A stretch of 64,000 nt of DNA from Myrica gale (Eukaryota > Streptophyta > Magnoliopsida > Fagales > Myricaceae): positions 3,968,001-4,032,000 of the forward strand of contig OZ005608.1 in the NCBI GenBank assembly GCA_963930655.1, in the 5' to 3' direction. Below are positions 1 to 14,200 of the stretch, piece after piece; the first letter of the stretch is position 1, and each line of letters opens with the position of its first letter. The translations under genes were made by a program, and so were the position numbers. Below the pieces are notes generated by a model. That model did no database searches and was not told the origin of the DNA. It saw only the letters and a program-made list of their open reading frames with translations.

Positions 1-790
1 CCATTCTCTTGGAATACCGGTACTCTTTGTTTTCTCCTTTTTCTCCATTTGTGTTATATCACTTCCATTTCCCAAGGGAAGTTCCTTTTCCATCTGGGTT
101 CTTTTTTTCCTTCTCATCTTCTCACGGGTTTGTTTTGCTGTTGAGAAAATCGATCAAATGATAACAAAGAGTAGTTCGTGACGTTTGACCCACTATTGCG
201 AATGAATTCGGGCTCATTGAGCCTGTTTCCTCTCGTCCTTTATTGTTTCGTTTATAAATTAGGATTTTTCTGGCGGATGAGAAACGTGAGGAAAGGAAAA
301 GGTGATGAATTTGTGTCGGTACATATGCCCATCTCGGTTAAGATTATTGAGTTTCTGGTTTTCTTTGATACGTTGAGGTCCCAAGTTCATGTTGCGTCTA
401 TTTTGCTGCATTCATTATGTTACTTGGCTTATAGGCACCTCTCGGGGTTGCTTGGTACGGATCGTAAGCATGGTGAAATTTTTCCTATTTCAGCTGAATT
501 GAAGTCCTTAATTTTTATGTTCCGATTCACCAAAACCACCGAGCACCTCCTCTTTAACTACGGTGTGGGATGAACAAGGATGGGGTTGTCCTTCAGAGAA
601 AAAACGAATTTCATGATATAAATGCTCGTTTACGTGCAATGGTAGAATCCTCATTGTCACTTGACAAAATAAAATGTATGATTTTATCGTTGTACTTTGT
701 CGGTTTTTCTGCTGTGATTAGAGGACTATTAGCTAAGGTCCCATCAGAGTTTCACGAGAACACAAATGTACAGTTCTCTGAACCTCCGAA

Positions 791-843
791 GACTCAATAG
801 TCCTTTTGACAGCTTGGAGACTCAATAGTCCTTTTGACAGCTT
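791..843. repeat. 28-bp-period tandem duplication in SDRB intron
   Basis: A 25-nt block beginning GACTCAATAGTCC occurs at 791-815 and again, identical, at 819-843, separated by 3 nt. It lies in the intron just before the first visible SDRB exon. Positions 1-983 hold no recognisable exon of the neighbouring gene and look intronic (T-rich, short open frames only). Confidence 0.8.
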
Positions 844-983
844 AACTGATCTGGTTGGCTCCATTTATTTATTTTTTTCAAGCTATGTGTGGGACTTAGT
901 TCATGCAATTTTTTACAGGCAGACTTTTTAATGTTTTTATTGATCACCCCCAAGAGTCTTATACATTTTGATGTTTTTTGGAG

Positions 984-3730
984 GCTGTTGGCTTTGAAGG
1001 GGATGTTCGCAAGCAGGAAGATGCAAAAAAAGTTGTGGAATCAACCTTCAAGCATTTTGGCAGTCTTGACATTCTTGTGAATGCTGCAGCTGGAAATTTT
1101 CTTGTGTCGGCAGAGGATTTGTCTCCAAATGGATTTCGAACAGGTTGTCTGTTGTAACTCAGAATGAATGGGTGTATGAGTGGACTATTTTTGTGACTTG
1201 CTTAAAAACATGCCTTAAAGGCTATTGTTCATGCTAGAGGGGTCTCTTTTATTTATTCTTTTTCTTTTTTGGAATATTTGTGGGTACTGACATCATAATT
1301 GATTTTCCTTGGGAGTTATTGAGGTAAGTTTTCTCTATTTGGCTTGAAATTGAGGGTTCTAGAGAACATACAGATATTGAAAAGAAAAATGGCAAAAGAA
1401 CTAAGTAAGCACTTAATGGGAATATTATGAAATTTGCATTTCATGGAGATGCCCTGAAATCTGGCAACATTTTGAAATCTTCAGAGTACATATAAGATGA
1501 TTTCATTCTTTTGGGGGAAGAAAAAGATAAAAAAGCGTGAATAGCAGATGAAGAAATGTATTCTGTTATTATATCCTCACTGAAATTGCAATTGCTCGAC
1601 TAACATGTAGTGAGTCTCTCTAATTGTTTGATAGTTGAGAAGATTGATTTTTTTTACATAGTAATTAAACCTTTAAACATGCTTCTCCAGATGTGCTCTT
1701 TTGCGGGGTTTGAATAAATGTGTGACTGGTTTTAACCATTTCCTACAGTTTTGGATATTGATGCTGTTGGAACATTTACAATGTGCCATGAAGCACGTGA
1801 GTATCTCAAGAAAGATGGACCAGGAAGGAGGTCATCCGGGGGTGGGATAATTTTGAACATTAGTGCGACTTTGCATTACACTGCCTCTTGGTATCAAATC
1901 CATGTATCTGCAGCCAAGGTTCGGAGCATTGTCTTCTAGATATTACTAACATCTGACTCTGGTGTTTAAATTCTTCACAACATTTCCTTTCCAACAGGCA
2001 GCTGTGGATGCCACTACAAGAAACTTGGCATTGGAGTGGGGGACTGACTACGATATTAGAGTCAATGGGATTGCACCAGGCCCCATTGGTGATACTCCTG
2101 GCATGAGTAAACTTGCACCTGGGGAGATAAATAGCGAAGCGAGAGACTACATGCCTTTGTTTAAACTAGGAGAGAAGTGGGATATTGCTATGGCTGCTCT
2201 CTACCTTGCTTCAGATGCAGGTTCGTATCACCCATGCAGTTCTCTATTGCTTAAATTCCCTGGTTTCACTTAGTGTAATTATCAATGTTGTTTTTATGAT
2301 ATATGTTATGTCCATAGATTCCATCCCTGATTTTGAGAGCATAGGAGTCTGTCCTCCTTCCATGCAAGATTTTGGTTTCAGGGGCTGCTGATATTGCTTA
2401 TTGTGAATTCCGGGATTAACTCGGGGTTGTGAAAACTTAGTTATTGAAACTGTTGACCTATTGTGTGTCAATATATATTGAGTACTTCAAAAGCTATAGA
2501 CTATACATGGTGTTAATGCCCTAGTTTTTTTGAAGTAATATTAAGTTAGGGTTGTTATGTTGTTCCTCTGTTGCTGTTTTATAGATTTGTCCTCTTGATT
2601 CTATTTGAATACAAAACTATTAATACCATCTATGACATTTCAATATTGACAATAATAACATAATCATATTGCTCTAATCTAATTTAGGGGAAATATGCAA
2701 ATACCACACTAGGTTTTAACGCTTTTTGTGAAAACTCACCGAGTTTTAAAAAGTTTCAAATTGCTCACTAGGTTTATCATTTTTGTATAAAAACTCACTG
2801 AACTCAATGCCGTTAGCCCCGTTTAACGGAAAATCCATCACGTCCAATTATTAATCTAAAACAAAAAACAAAAGGATCGGGCAACCCCGATCCTTTCACT
2901 GTGGAGGGGGAATCCCCCCTTCACACCTGGCGCCTCCGGGGGAGGAGGGTCTCCCCCCTCCACCTCTGGCAGCCCAGAATTGGGCGGCCATGGGTGGACC
3001 TCCTCCACCCGTCGGCATGAGTTGCGTGATGGGGGAGGTCCGTTAAATTCTGTAGTGACACGTGTCATATTGTGATTGAACGTAATAGATTTTTCGTTAA
3101 ATGGGGCTAACGACATTGAGTTCAGTGAGTTTTTATACAAAAATGATAAACCTAGTGAGCAATTTGAAACTTTTTAAAACCTGGTGAGTTTTCACAAAAG
3201 GCGTTAAAACCCAGTGTGATATTTGTATATTTCCCCTAATTTAGATTGAAAAAAAAAACAAGAAGAAAAGAAAAAGTTAAGTTAAAGTCAAGTAGTCTTC
3301 TTCACAATATGTCAATATGCATACTTGAGTAGGCAGTACAAGTAATTACCAAACCCTGAGAAAAGGAAAAGTTTTCATTAATATAAAAAAGCAAAAATAA
3401 ATAAAAATAAAAGAGGCTTTTCATAATTTTTGTGATTATACATAATTATATAATTTAATTGCCAACAAAAATTTGGTTCCTTTTACAAACTTTATGTTGA
3501 TAAATCTGCGGACCTAGAAATTCATTTTGAACAATTGAACCTTCTCAAGAACATGTAAGTATGGTTGTTCATTAGGTAAATACATCAATGGCACCACTAT
3601 GGTTGTTGATGGAGGACTTTGGCTGAGCCGGCCTCGCCATCTACCAAAGGAGGCAGTGAAGCAACTTTCACGAGCAGTAGAGAAGAGGTCTAGAGATAAA
3701 CCAGTTGGAGTTCCAACCAGCAAGCTGTAA
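984..3730 (+). CDS. SDRB: Peroxisomal 2,4-dienoyl-CoA reductase-like SDR (SDRB type), 3' part
   Basis: NADPH-dependent short-chain dehydrogenase/reductase of the peroxisomal 2,4-dienoyl-CoA reductase family, which handles unsaturated acyl-CoA intermediates in beta-oxidation (family knowledge). Four exons join in phase: 984-1143, 1749-1918, 1998-2220 and 3576-3730, giving 235 residues. Visible motifs are DVRKQEDA, LDILVNAAAGNFL (the NAAAGNF element of the cofactor fold), ISATLHYTASWYQIHVSAAK (active-site region with the conserved Lys), RVNGIAPGPIG and VVDGGLWLSRPRH. The chain ends PVGVPTSKL-stop, and SKL is a canonical peroxisomal PTS1 signal. The N-terminal exon with the Rossmann GxxxGxG motif is not in the window and must lie left of base 1, so the CDS is 5'-partial. 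All four exons are open with consensus GT-AG borders and no sign of damage. The last intron carries a Mutator-like element. Related plant proteins are about 300 aa. Confidence 0.93.
2688..3235. mobile_element. Non-autonomous Mutator-like element with ~160-bp inverted repeats
   Basis: Terminal inverted repeats of about 160 bp (2688-2848 and 3075-3235), beginning GGGAAATATGCAAATACCAC, match with a few percent difference. They are flanked by a perfect 9-bp target duplication CTAATTTAG (2679-2687 and 3236-3244). Long TIRs plus a 9-bp duplication are diagnostic of Mutator-like elements. The 225-bp interior is strikingly GC-rich and full of small palindromes, such as GGATCGGGCAACCCCGATCC at 2876-2895. 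No transposase is present. It sits in the last intron of SDRB. Confidence 0.9.
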
Positions 3731-5293
3731 GCCAACGGAGAAAGAAGACGGTCGTTTGTGGGAACATTGCCCTGTATATGGCAAACCTATAATGATATAA
3801 GTTTGTGGAATTCATTCAAAATGTATAATCTCTAAATGGGTGGATCAGAATAAAGCTCAGGCTTTAAAAGGTTTCAAGGCTGGATAAATAAAATACCCAA
3901 TACGCCAGCTGAGCCTTTCCTTGATACAACTAAGTCATAGTAATGACAAGGAGAATTTGATCAATTTTTCAACTTTGTATGCCAATTTCTAATTTTACCA
4001 ATTCTTAAGGCTTCGTCAGAATGTTTGAATCATGCATGATTTTGTTGATTCTGTGGATGGAGAATGCCAAGAGAACTTCTAACACCAAAGGATTCACAAC
4101 TTGCAGTTTGCTTCCAAACGACCCAGAAAAGCCTAGAAGACACTTGAAAAGCACTGGCCTCTTCTTAGAGTTCCTACGCCTCTGGCTTACCTTCTCTAGT
4201 CTATGACACTTAACTTTAGCCCCAATGTGGAATCGGGAAGCATGGAAAGTACAATTTTTGTGCTTTTCTTAAACTGCATACCTATACAAAAGGATTCTAC
4301 TTTTGATCGATATTGGGTCGCTCGCTTAAAACTGACCCGGGCTGCTCATGGGTTTGCTGTTTGGATGAAAAGGAACAAAATCTCAAGATTCCTTGAAAAC
4401 CCATCGCTTCTTGTAAACAAACTAAATCGACGACGATTTTCTTGTGCCCACTGAAAACGTATGGTTGGCCAGAGAAGAAACAATGTCGATGAAATCTCTT
4501 GGCATCAAATTCTCTTCGCGTCCCAAAGAGTTTGAGACCTCATCAGGCCTTTCGTCGTGAGTGGATGTATATAATTGTAACAGTTACTTAAGAGAGCAAA
4601 GCTATAGAATCTAAATTCAAAGGGTAGTAAGGACGCCATAGAAACATAATAAAAAACACTCCTTTAACCTTTTTTTTTTTATCACGTCATGATGGTGATA
4701 TGCGTACTCAAGTCAATTTGCGTTGGGTTTGGGATAATCATATTTTCCCCCCTTACAGGAACTTAGTAGAGTACAAGGGGTTTTGTACATGCATATGGAA
4801 CTGATGCTTGGGAAACTGAAGCATATCATTTTCCTTTTTCGACTAATTTAAGGTACTACCATACAAATGCGCGCCAGAAGGCAGATTTGACGACCTTTTT
4901 GAAACAGAATGATCCGAGGTACAAATAAAGATTATCAGGTACAAAACTGGGAGCCTCATCTCAAGCTACAAAACCATGCATGATCCGAGGTTTCGGTCGA
5001 CAGTAGCTAGGAATATTCAAGGTTCAACTGCTGATAGGCATCCTACTTTCAGCCAATTTGACTTGAAATGCAGCAGTTACCATCCTCACTGGTTCACTGG
5101 CTTCACCTGGTAGTTCACCAACTTTAATCTTGGCCATGACTGGGCTCTGATGAATTGGACAAAATACTCCAATGACGGTTTGAACAACCCGGCTGGCTGG
5201 CTTTCTCAAGGGAGCAGCAACAGACATCTTTGGCAAACTCTTGATACACAGGAACTGAAAAGGCCAACGTAACTATGCTCGTCCAGAGACATT
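3731..5293. other. Intergenic space between convergent SDRB and FTSH12
   Basis: This region holds the 3' UTR of the + strand SDRB gene and the 3' UTR of the - strand FTSH12 gene. Short open frames on both strands (for example 4021-4206 and 5024-5236) resemble nothing I recognise. The latter lies immediately downstream of the FTSH12 stop and is read as its 3' UTR. No RNA gene or further transposon end was identified. Confidence 0.6.
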
Positions 5294-8200
5294 TTAACAT
5301 CTGTGGAGTGGTGCGGGATAGATAACCAATGGTTGATATCGCAACCGATCTTTGTGTGGCAATGGTCCCTCCTAAAATCAGTACAGTACAATGCATTCAA
5401 AACTCGATGCACCAAAAAAGATTCTGAATGAGTAGAAATTTGGAAAAGGAGGAAGCAATTGCCGGGAACAAAGACCAACTCCCAATTCATCTGGAATAAG
5501 CAATAGGACTTTATTATTATTTTTTTTGGGGGGGGGGGGGGGGGTTCATATTTGTTTTCAAGAAAAAAGAGAAGTACCTCTTCCAAGTTTATCTGGAATG
5601 GTTTTACAAAATCCTCAAACATTACCGGAGATAGATCCTTCATTTTCGCTTCAACTTCCTACGGAAGAAACAACAAAAAATGGTCAGTTACATAGCAAAG
5701 AAAGTATGACATGATAAATTAATTTTTTTTTTATAAGACATGATAAATTAATTGCAAGTGATGAACACAGGTTCATTAAAGAAATTCCAATCAGCAAAGA
5801 AATAGTGAATAACAGTAGTAAAATTGAAGAACGTAGTTGAAGTAAAAAACCCAATATTTACCGACAATGACAAAAATAAGCTCTAAACTTTAGAAGATGC
5901 CAAGTTGTCTGGCATTCTGGCAAAGTCAGTTTTGAACCTTATACCTTAAATATCTAGTTAAAACATAGTAATTCTGCTGTAACATCTTGTCCAACCACTA
6001 TGTATTTGAATATTTTTCATCCTGCTATCTCTCTCATTTGATTTTTGTCCTTTCCTAGCCACTAAATCCACAATCCAATTTACTGTTTTCAAGTGCGGGT
6101 TCTTAATGTTTTTTTTTTTCAGTTGGGCATGCAGTTCTTAAATGTTTTTTTTTCAGTAGGGGATGCAGGTTCTTAGTGGCCGTACTGTTCAGTGATAATC
6201 TGATATGTTGATTTATTAACAAAGCTGCAAAGGAAGTACTAAAAGAGTACATGCACTATAGTTAAGAACTGAGGAAACTTTATTTTGTTACTAAAATCTC
6301 AAAGAAACTTCAGTCACTGAAGGTGTCTAAGCTACCATACTAAAATCACCAAATTTGCTCTAAGATCACATTATAATGGTGTTTGTTAGTATACCAATCC
6401 GGTTATCCTCGACTTTTCCAGCAGCTCTTTGGTGATTATGTCAAGTATGTGCCTGTTATCCCTCAAACCACGCATAGCAAGTTCTTCCGTCTCTTCAATG
6501 TACTGCAACAAAAAACCAATTGTCACTAAAAGAAATTGAAGGAAGTATAAGGTTACCAGGCTCACATTAAGGAAAAACGTGAATTAACCTCTAACACATA
6601 TTCCTGATTATTTTATATGTTTTCCTATTCCCAAAAAATACTATTGAAGACAAGGGATACCGAGGCTGGCCTTGTCTTCCTTTCTCTATTAATTCCCAAT
6701 TTCATCATGCACTTGGTTGCTATGAAGTGCTAAGGTAGCATTATTTAGAAGACTGCAACCTAAGAACAAACACTTCAAATATCTAGATGAATTCTTTTTT
6801 CTATGAATCCCATTTTCCTGACGGTCCAATATGCATCAAGACATGCGGGCATCAAATGCTTATTGACATTCCCCACAGTTCCTGAGGGATGTTTCTTGGG
6901 CCAATGAGTGAGCAACTTGGACCACGCAGGCATTGCCATCCAACAGTTTCATCGTATGAAGCTTTGAACACTGATACAAAAGGAAGAAAGCATCATTACC
7001 CTTGTCAACTCTCTAGTAAATAGCTCAGAAACTTCGAGTGTCATATTGGCTGGAATCACTTGAGGATCATCCCACTGGCATCATGAAGAAGAATAAGACA
7101 TTAAATCAGAAGAAACATCGAGCCAAACCTAGACAACAAGATGGTATGTAGCTATAAGCTGTTTCCTTCTATATTTGCAACTTTTGGAGCAATGAAGAAC
7201 ATACTCTGTATCTTATCGATTCGCCATCTGGACTATCTGGTCGATCCACCAGTCCCACTCTTTTTGTTAAAGCAGTAAGCCCCAACCTGGAGTTTTGAGG
7301 ACTGATTACCATCTCTCTGGCAATCTGATAAACTCAAGCGTGGGAAGGAATCAGGAATTCAGAACTAAAAATATTTATAAAAGTAACTAATCATTTCAGA
7401 AGGAGAAGAATGCTCTGCTACACAGGAACTCTACCAAAACAGCTCCTAAAAAAAATTAACTTTAAAAGATTAATAGATCTAAGAAAAACCTAGATTAAAT
7501 ACGGCCTAAAGTAGAAATCCCTTCACTACAAAATTCTTGAAATAAGAACTTAATTGAGTCAAGGTAAGTTTATCCCTTTCGAAGCTCGACTATCCTTTCT
7601 CAAATTATCCACATAATGCACAACATAGACTTCTAAATGTTAATAATCTCAGAATGACCATATTGCCTTGCCAACAAGAAAACAAAGCAACAGCTCCTGT
7701 TGGTGTCAACCATCTAACTCAAGAAAAACAAGTGACCAAAACTCTCTTGCCACCATAAAACGAAAAGGTGATGTCGTTTTTTGTTTACCTATCGTTACAC
7801 ACACAATACCAATGCATCATGGTTGAGGCCCCTTTTCCAATGTCATTTTTTGTTTACCTATCTTACTTTTTTGATGACGAGGAAATTCCCCAAAGCCGGA
7901 CCCTTTTGGCCCAACCCTGAAGTACAAACCCCGGCCCACTGGACCTATCTTACTAAAGGAGCTAATATCCTGAAATCATCACACACTGACATAGCTGCAG
8001 TAACTCCCTAAGATCAATCTCCTAAGTTACAGGAAAGTAACTACATTACCTTCGTTATCTTCTCCAGATCATCCTTTCCTCCATCAGTTATGTCATCACC
8101 AAACACAACACGTTCTGCACAACGCCCACCATGAGCTACCACCATTTGCATTTGCATGTAGCCAAAAGTTGTATAACCTTGGTCTACCATATCTTCTCGT

Positions 8201-11200
8201 GGATAGAACACAGATATTGCAGTTTCCTGTTCAAATGTAAGAAGAAACCAATTAGAAGGCACCTCCTCGTGTATAATTGATAGAAACCTTGCAAGTCCAC
8301 TTCTGTTGCCAGATAGTTAACCTTGCCACCAGGAAGGAGCTGAGAAAATGCATGCCAATCAAATCGAGGAAACAAATGAGCCAATACTACGTGACCAGCT
8401 TCATGCACAGCCAGCAGTCTTCTCTTCTCAAAAGACACCTGTTATCAAATTAAACATACTCTGAGATAAAAGCAATTCTACTCAACACTTCCTCTTTTGA
8501 TAAGAACAAGAAGTCAATATGGACAGGCATACACTTTCTTCACATTTCTGCTGTTCTTCCTCAGTGAGAAGTACACCCATTCCCTCGAGCAATTGCTTAT
8601 CTAGCACGTCCACAACGTCTTCCTGGTAGATCTTGGAGTGTCCTTTCCTCACCTGCAACCAACAGTAAAATTGTACATAATGAAAAATGGAAGGGACCTA
8701 CCCTTCAGCTAATAATTGATGCTATAACGCATGAGCTACTAGAGGATGCTCAGAGTTACAGTTTAGTATAAAGGAGCGAAGTAGTCACAGAACTAGTATG
8801 TTTTTTTTATCAGATAACAGGCAACCATGAAACCCCTCAAGTTCAATAAGATTGCACCAAGCATGCTCAAAAGCAAAGGGTCAAGATTGTGAAACAGGAT
8901 TCAGAATGAAAATGTCAGGGCCTCAGCACATATGAATGAAAATATGTATTTGAATGGATGCATATGCAAATCAAGAACTCTTCCACATTGATTTGTGGAA
9001 CCACGCTCTCCATAAAATCAGGAAGACTCATTCTCTTGCAAAAGGATGCCACAACTCAAATGCACATGTTGCAGAGCCAATCCAAAGCTGAAGCAAATGG
9101 TAAACTAACCCAGTGTGCATCAAAGGTCATACGAACTAACATCTAACACTCAATATTATGTGGAAGCCAACAGCAGTGTCCAAATGTGGAACTTGAACGT
9201 GAAAATCATAACAAATAAGAAGGTGATGTTTTCCCCCATAGCCGCGCACGGTTTCTTTTGTTGTTTGGGGGAAGGCGCATCCCAAGATTTGAACAGTAAG
9301 ACCTCTCCACCATTAAGGATTTCAAATCATGTTGGAGTTCCTACTATCCAGTAAAGCAACTTTCCAAAGGATCAACACAACAGTTTTTATCAATCTCAGG
9401 CACTCGTATTAAAAAAAAAAAAAGCTTTACTCTTTCACAATGATTACATTGCAGCATATTTGGTAATAGTCTTGTCTCTCGTGAACTACATATGAGGTAA
9501 AATTTCTGACGATAACATTTCGTCCTAGATGAGTGCTTTCATAAGAAACATGTAGGTTCCATGCAATAAATAAGAATCAAAGACAGCAGCAGTTCACCTA
9601 TGAGACCTATCTATTAAGCACAGACCAGAGCAAGATAGCTTTCCAATGAAGAAAGGAAATACTATGAAAGTCATGCTGCAACACAGCCAATTAAAATAGG
9701 TGAAACGAACACATGATATCATCTGCACAAGGAGCTGCAGATCAAACAGTATAATGGGGAACATTAGATGTTTTATTTTGTTTTGCTTGACTCATTAGAG
9801 GAAAGATACAAGTGTATTGAGCCCACTGAGTGTAACCCCCCAACTACTAGCACTTAAGGGAGGAACATTACATTTTACACATATGTTGATATCATAGTCA
9901 TAGCTATCTGACGAACTGCATGCACAAGATAGTTTAATCTTTTTCTTGTAATCACATATCTCCAAAGGAGGAGAATTTATACTCTTCAAAGAGCAGTCAT
10001 ATAAACATGAAGCCTACAAGAAGCCTTCCTTTGAAATGTAGGAAGGAGGGGAAAATTATCTCAACCAAAAATAAGAAAGTTTAACATACCGACATTATTG
10101 CTGCTTCATTGACAAGATTTCGAATATCTGCCCCAGAAAAACCAACAGTGCGAAACACAAGCTGTAAAGTAGAATTGAAAATTGATTACAGAGCCGAGAA
10201 CTAAATTAAGCCTTCAGCTGTACAATGAGAATTACAAAAATAAACACCAAATGAAAAGGACAGCAACCAGTATAATCTTGTACATGTAGGAACTAGCATA
10301 TTAAACCAGGAAAAAAGTTGAATCGAGACTCCATTCCATAAAAAAGAGAGAGACCGGGGGTTGGGAGGGAGAGAGAGAGAGAGAACATTAAAAAGCTGTC
10401 TCTAAGATGGTTTTCCTGGGGAACAATCATTTCATGAGAAAAATTGGTCAAAGATCCCATATGAGACACTTGAAAGGCCAACAGAAAAGACTTGAAACAG
10501 CAACACTGAATGAACTGTGAGGCTCTAACATTGTACCATGTCTATGAAAAAACATACTTCTATTAAAATGACAACACAAAACACTTACACAATTGCTTAT
10601 ATAACATACAGGTGAAAGTTTATGCAGACTTCGTATTGAATTCCCCCAAAGATTACAATTTCGTATCGGGTAAAATTTTCTCTAAATTTTGAAGTTTTTT
10701 GGAGATCAAAGGTGCACAGTTCCCTATACTTATCTTTCTCACCATTAATTCCTTAAACATCCACCATGGTCTTGATTCATTTGGATCCAATTCTTTTATA
10801 TTTTGATATATAACCTTTACCTCTTAGGTACTTAAAAATAAAATCATGTATCTGTCAAAACAAATAGGGCGCTGCTCTCAGTTAATGTGAAGGCTACAGA
10901 ACCACCATTTGCTGCAAACAATGCAGAAAAGGAAAAAACTCAAATTGATACCCACAACAAACTAAAAAGAGCTAAATGAGTTAGCGTCTTTGATTTGGGA
11001 CTCAATATTTACGGGACATCACGATCATTATCATCTGTCCCAGTATACATATCATTTAAATTGACAGTTTGGGGGTGCCACTTTATCTAATTGAACTTAT
11101 GCTGATTACAGAAGAAGCAGCCATAAGTTTTCCGCTCCCAGGATTTCTAGAACCCTAATCAGAAAACATTACGAAGTGTGGATATGGGGATGGTATCTGG

Positions 11201-14200
11201 AAATACAGTGTCACAATTTCCTGAGCTCCTCACTAGATCTTTTTTTTATTCACACTAGATTTGGCTTATACTTTGAAATGTTATCCTCTGCACCAAGAAC
11301 ACAAAGTTGGTGTTTCGTGGGATGCAAAGATGGTGCTTTATGAGTTCAATAATGGCTTGCAAGTACCTATCAATGGTTAGGGAGACTTCAACTTTTGAAT
11401 AAATAGTCATAGAGGAGGATAGCATGGCTAGAGAATTAACACCATGTAAGATTTGTACGAATCGCTTAAGTGTATGACTGTGGCCAAAGAAACAAGTTTA
11501 TATGCTTACAAAATGTATTGACTTCAGAATTATCATAGGTAAAGGAACTAATTTTTTACCCTTCCTGTATACAAACACTTTTTTTTGAAGTTCGTGCTCA
11601 TGATAAAGATTTTTGAGAACCAATAGTGTCATTCCGAGAATAGTAACATAGAGTCCTTGTGCACTAGGAATTTTTTTTTTTGATAAGTAAGAGAAGTTTT
11701 ATTAAAAGAGAAAGGAAAATGAAACAGTACAAAGGCTGTACTGAGACAGCTACAATAAGCAAGCTAGGAAACTAATGAAATCACTGAAGTTTACAAAGGG
11801 GGATCCCAAAACCCCATTAGCCCACAAAAACAAAGTCTGCACCAAATTGCCCTTCAAACATTCTAAGGACAGACCCACATCTTCAAAGCAACGTCCGTTC
11901 CTTTCCTTCCATAGGATCCACCAAATGCATAACGGAATCATGTTCCATACGGCCAACTCTAATGGGGTGTCGAACTGTCGCTTCCAACACTGCAGCACCC
12001 CTATAACCGTCTTAGGCATCACCCAAGGAAGGTTGACAATACGAATCACGTGCATCCACAACTCTCTAGCGAACAAGCAATGGAGAAGAACATGATCCAC
12101 AGACTCCCCATCATTCTTGCAAAGAAAGCACCAATTAATCAAGCATAACCCCCTCCTTCTTAAATTGTCAATGGTTAAGACCTTCCCATGAGCCGCTTCC
12201 CACACAAAGAACGACACCCGGGGCGGGACAACGCTCTTCTAGATCTGCCTCCACGGAAAGGGCGCACCAGACCCCCCAGCAAAGAACCCATATGATGACT
12301 TAACCGAGAAGACCCCATTCTTAGTACCTTGCCACATCATTTTATCTTCTTCCCGTCGCCTTAGAACCATGGAGTATAGCAATGAGTAGAAAGCGGAAAA
12401 GTCTTCAATCTCCCAATCATTGGCAGTTCTAGCAAACTGAATATTTCACACACCATAACCGGAATCGCCCTCCAAACAATCCGCAACCATCGCATCCTTA
12501 TGCACAGCAATAGGAAACAAAAGAGGGAAAACAAGCTTCAAAGGCCTTTCTCCACACCATAGATCATGTCAAAAGCTGACGCGAAGACCACACCCCACCA
12601 CGTAACGAATGTTCCCACAAAAGAAGGTCCATCCGTTGCTTATGTGCTTCCACAGGCTCACACCATAGGAACTACGGATCTCATTGGTTCGCCATCCTCC
12701 CGACACGCTACCATACTTATTCTCAATAACAGCCCGCCACAAACTATCCCTCTCCAAGGCAAAACACCACAACCACTTGCTCAATAAAGCTCTATTGAAC
12801 AAATGGATTCTCCTTAAACCCAACCCTCCACAACTCAATGGAGTGCAGACCTTCCCCCATTTGACAAGATGAAATTTGTGCTCGACTCCATTGCCTCCCC
12901 ACAAAAAAGTCCTTTGGATCTTCTCCAATCTTTTGGCCACCCCCAAAGGGATAGGAAAGATAGACAGAAAATAGGTTGGGAGGCTAGAGAGGGTAGAATT
13001 GATCAACGTGAGTCTACCTCCCTTCGAAAGATAGCTGCGCTTCCAACCTGCCAACCTTCTTTCAGTTCTCTCAATAATGTCATCCCAAATATGTTTGCTC
13101 TTAAAACGCGCCCCCAACGGTAACCCTAGATAGGTGGTAGGCAATGACGCCACTCTGCAACCCAAAATAGTAGCCAACTCCTGAACATGCCCACATCCCC
13201 AACAGGAATAACTTCCGTTTTAGAAAGGTTAATTCTCAACCCCGACACCGCCTCAAAGCAAAGCAATAAGCATCTGAGATTGCGAAACTGATTCGGCTCC
13301 GCCCCGCACAGGATTAAGGTGTCATCAACAAAAAGGTGGGAAATGCTCATGCCTCCCCCCCGACCGCCGACCCCAAACCCCTCAATGGAACCCCCATCCA
13401 CCACTTTAGTCATCATTCTGCTAAACGCTTCCATAATGAGTACAAACAAAAAGGGTGAGAGCGGATCGCCTTGCCGTAAACCTCTAGAACCTCCAAAAAA
13501 ACCTTCAGGGGAGCCATTCACCATCACCGAAAATCGAACAGTAGAAATGCAAAATTCAATCCACCTGCACCACCTTTCCCCAAAACCACATCGCCGGAAC
13601 AGATACAAAAGGAAATTCCAATTGACATGGTCGTAAGCTTTTTGAATATCCAGTTTGCACAACATGCCCGACACATTGGACCTCAACCGCGAGTCAATAC
13701 ACTCACTAGCAATCAGCACAGGATCTAAAATTTGTCTACCTTTCACGAAAGCATTCTGGGACGGTGAGATGATCTTAGCCAAGACAACCTTCAAGCAATT
13801 AGCTAATACCTTCGACAAAATCTTGTAGACACCCCCCACTAAGCTTATGGGACGAAAGTCCTTCAGCTCGACCGCTCCCGGTTTCTTCGGGATAAGAACA
13901 AGGAACGTGGCGTTCAAACTCCTAACAAATCTTCCCTCCCTAGCAAACTCGTTGAACATGGCTAAAATGTCTTCTTTAACAACCTCCCAACAAGATTGGA
14001 AGAACGCTAAGGAGAAGCCATCAGGGCCCGGAGCCTTGTCCCCATTGAAGCTCCTAACCACTCTCGTTACTTCCTCCTCATCAAAAGGTCTCTCTAACCA
14101 TGTTGCATCAATCCTCGAAATAGAGTCAAACTGTAGATCCTCCAGGAAGGGTCTCCAAGAGTGAGGCTCCTTATACAAGGAGCGATAGAAATCAACAATC

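Noticed and set aside
178..800. Open frames of 131 and 76 codons at the left edge
   Set aside because: They match no domain I recognise, have no compatible splice link to the SDRB exon at 984, and look intronic.
7781..8011. + strand 76-codon frame inside FTSH12
   Set aside because: It lies in the intron between exons 14 and 15 of FTSH12 on the opposite strand and has no recognisable motif.
8041..8438. FTSH12 as an inactive FtsHi protein
   Set aside because: The HEAGH zinc motif and third-ligand region are intact, and the whole protein aligns with FTSH12 rather than FtsHi1-5.
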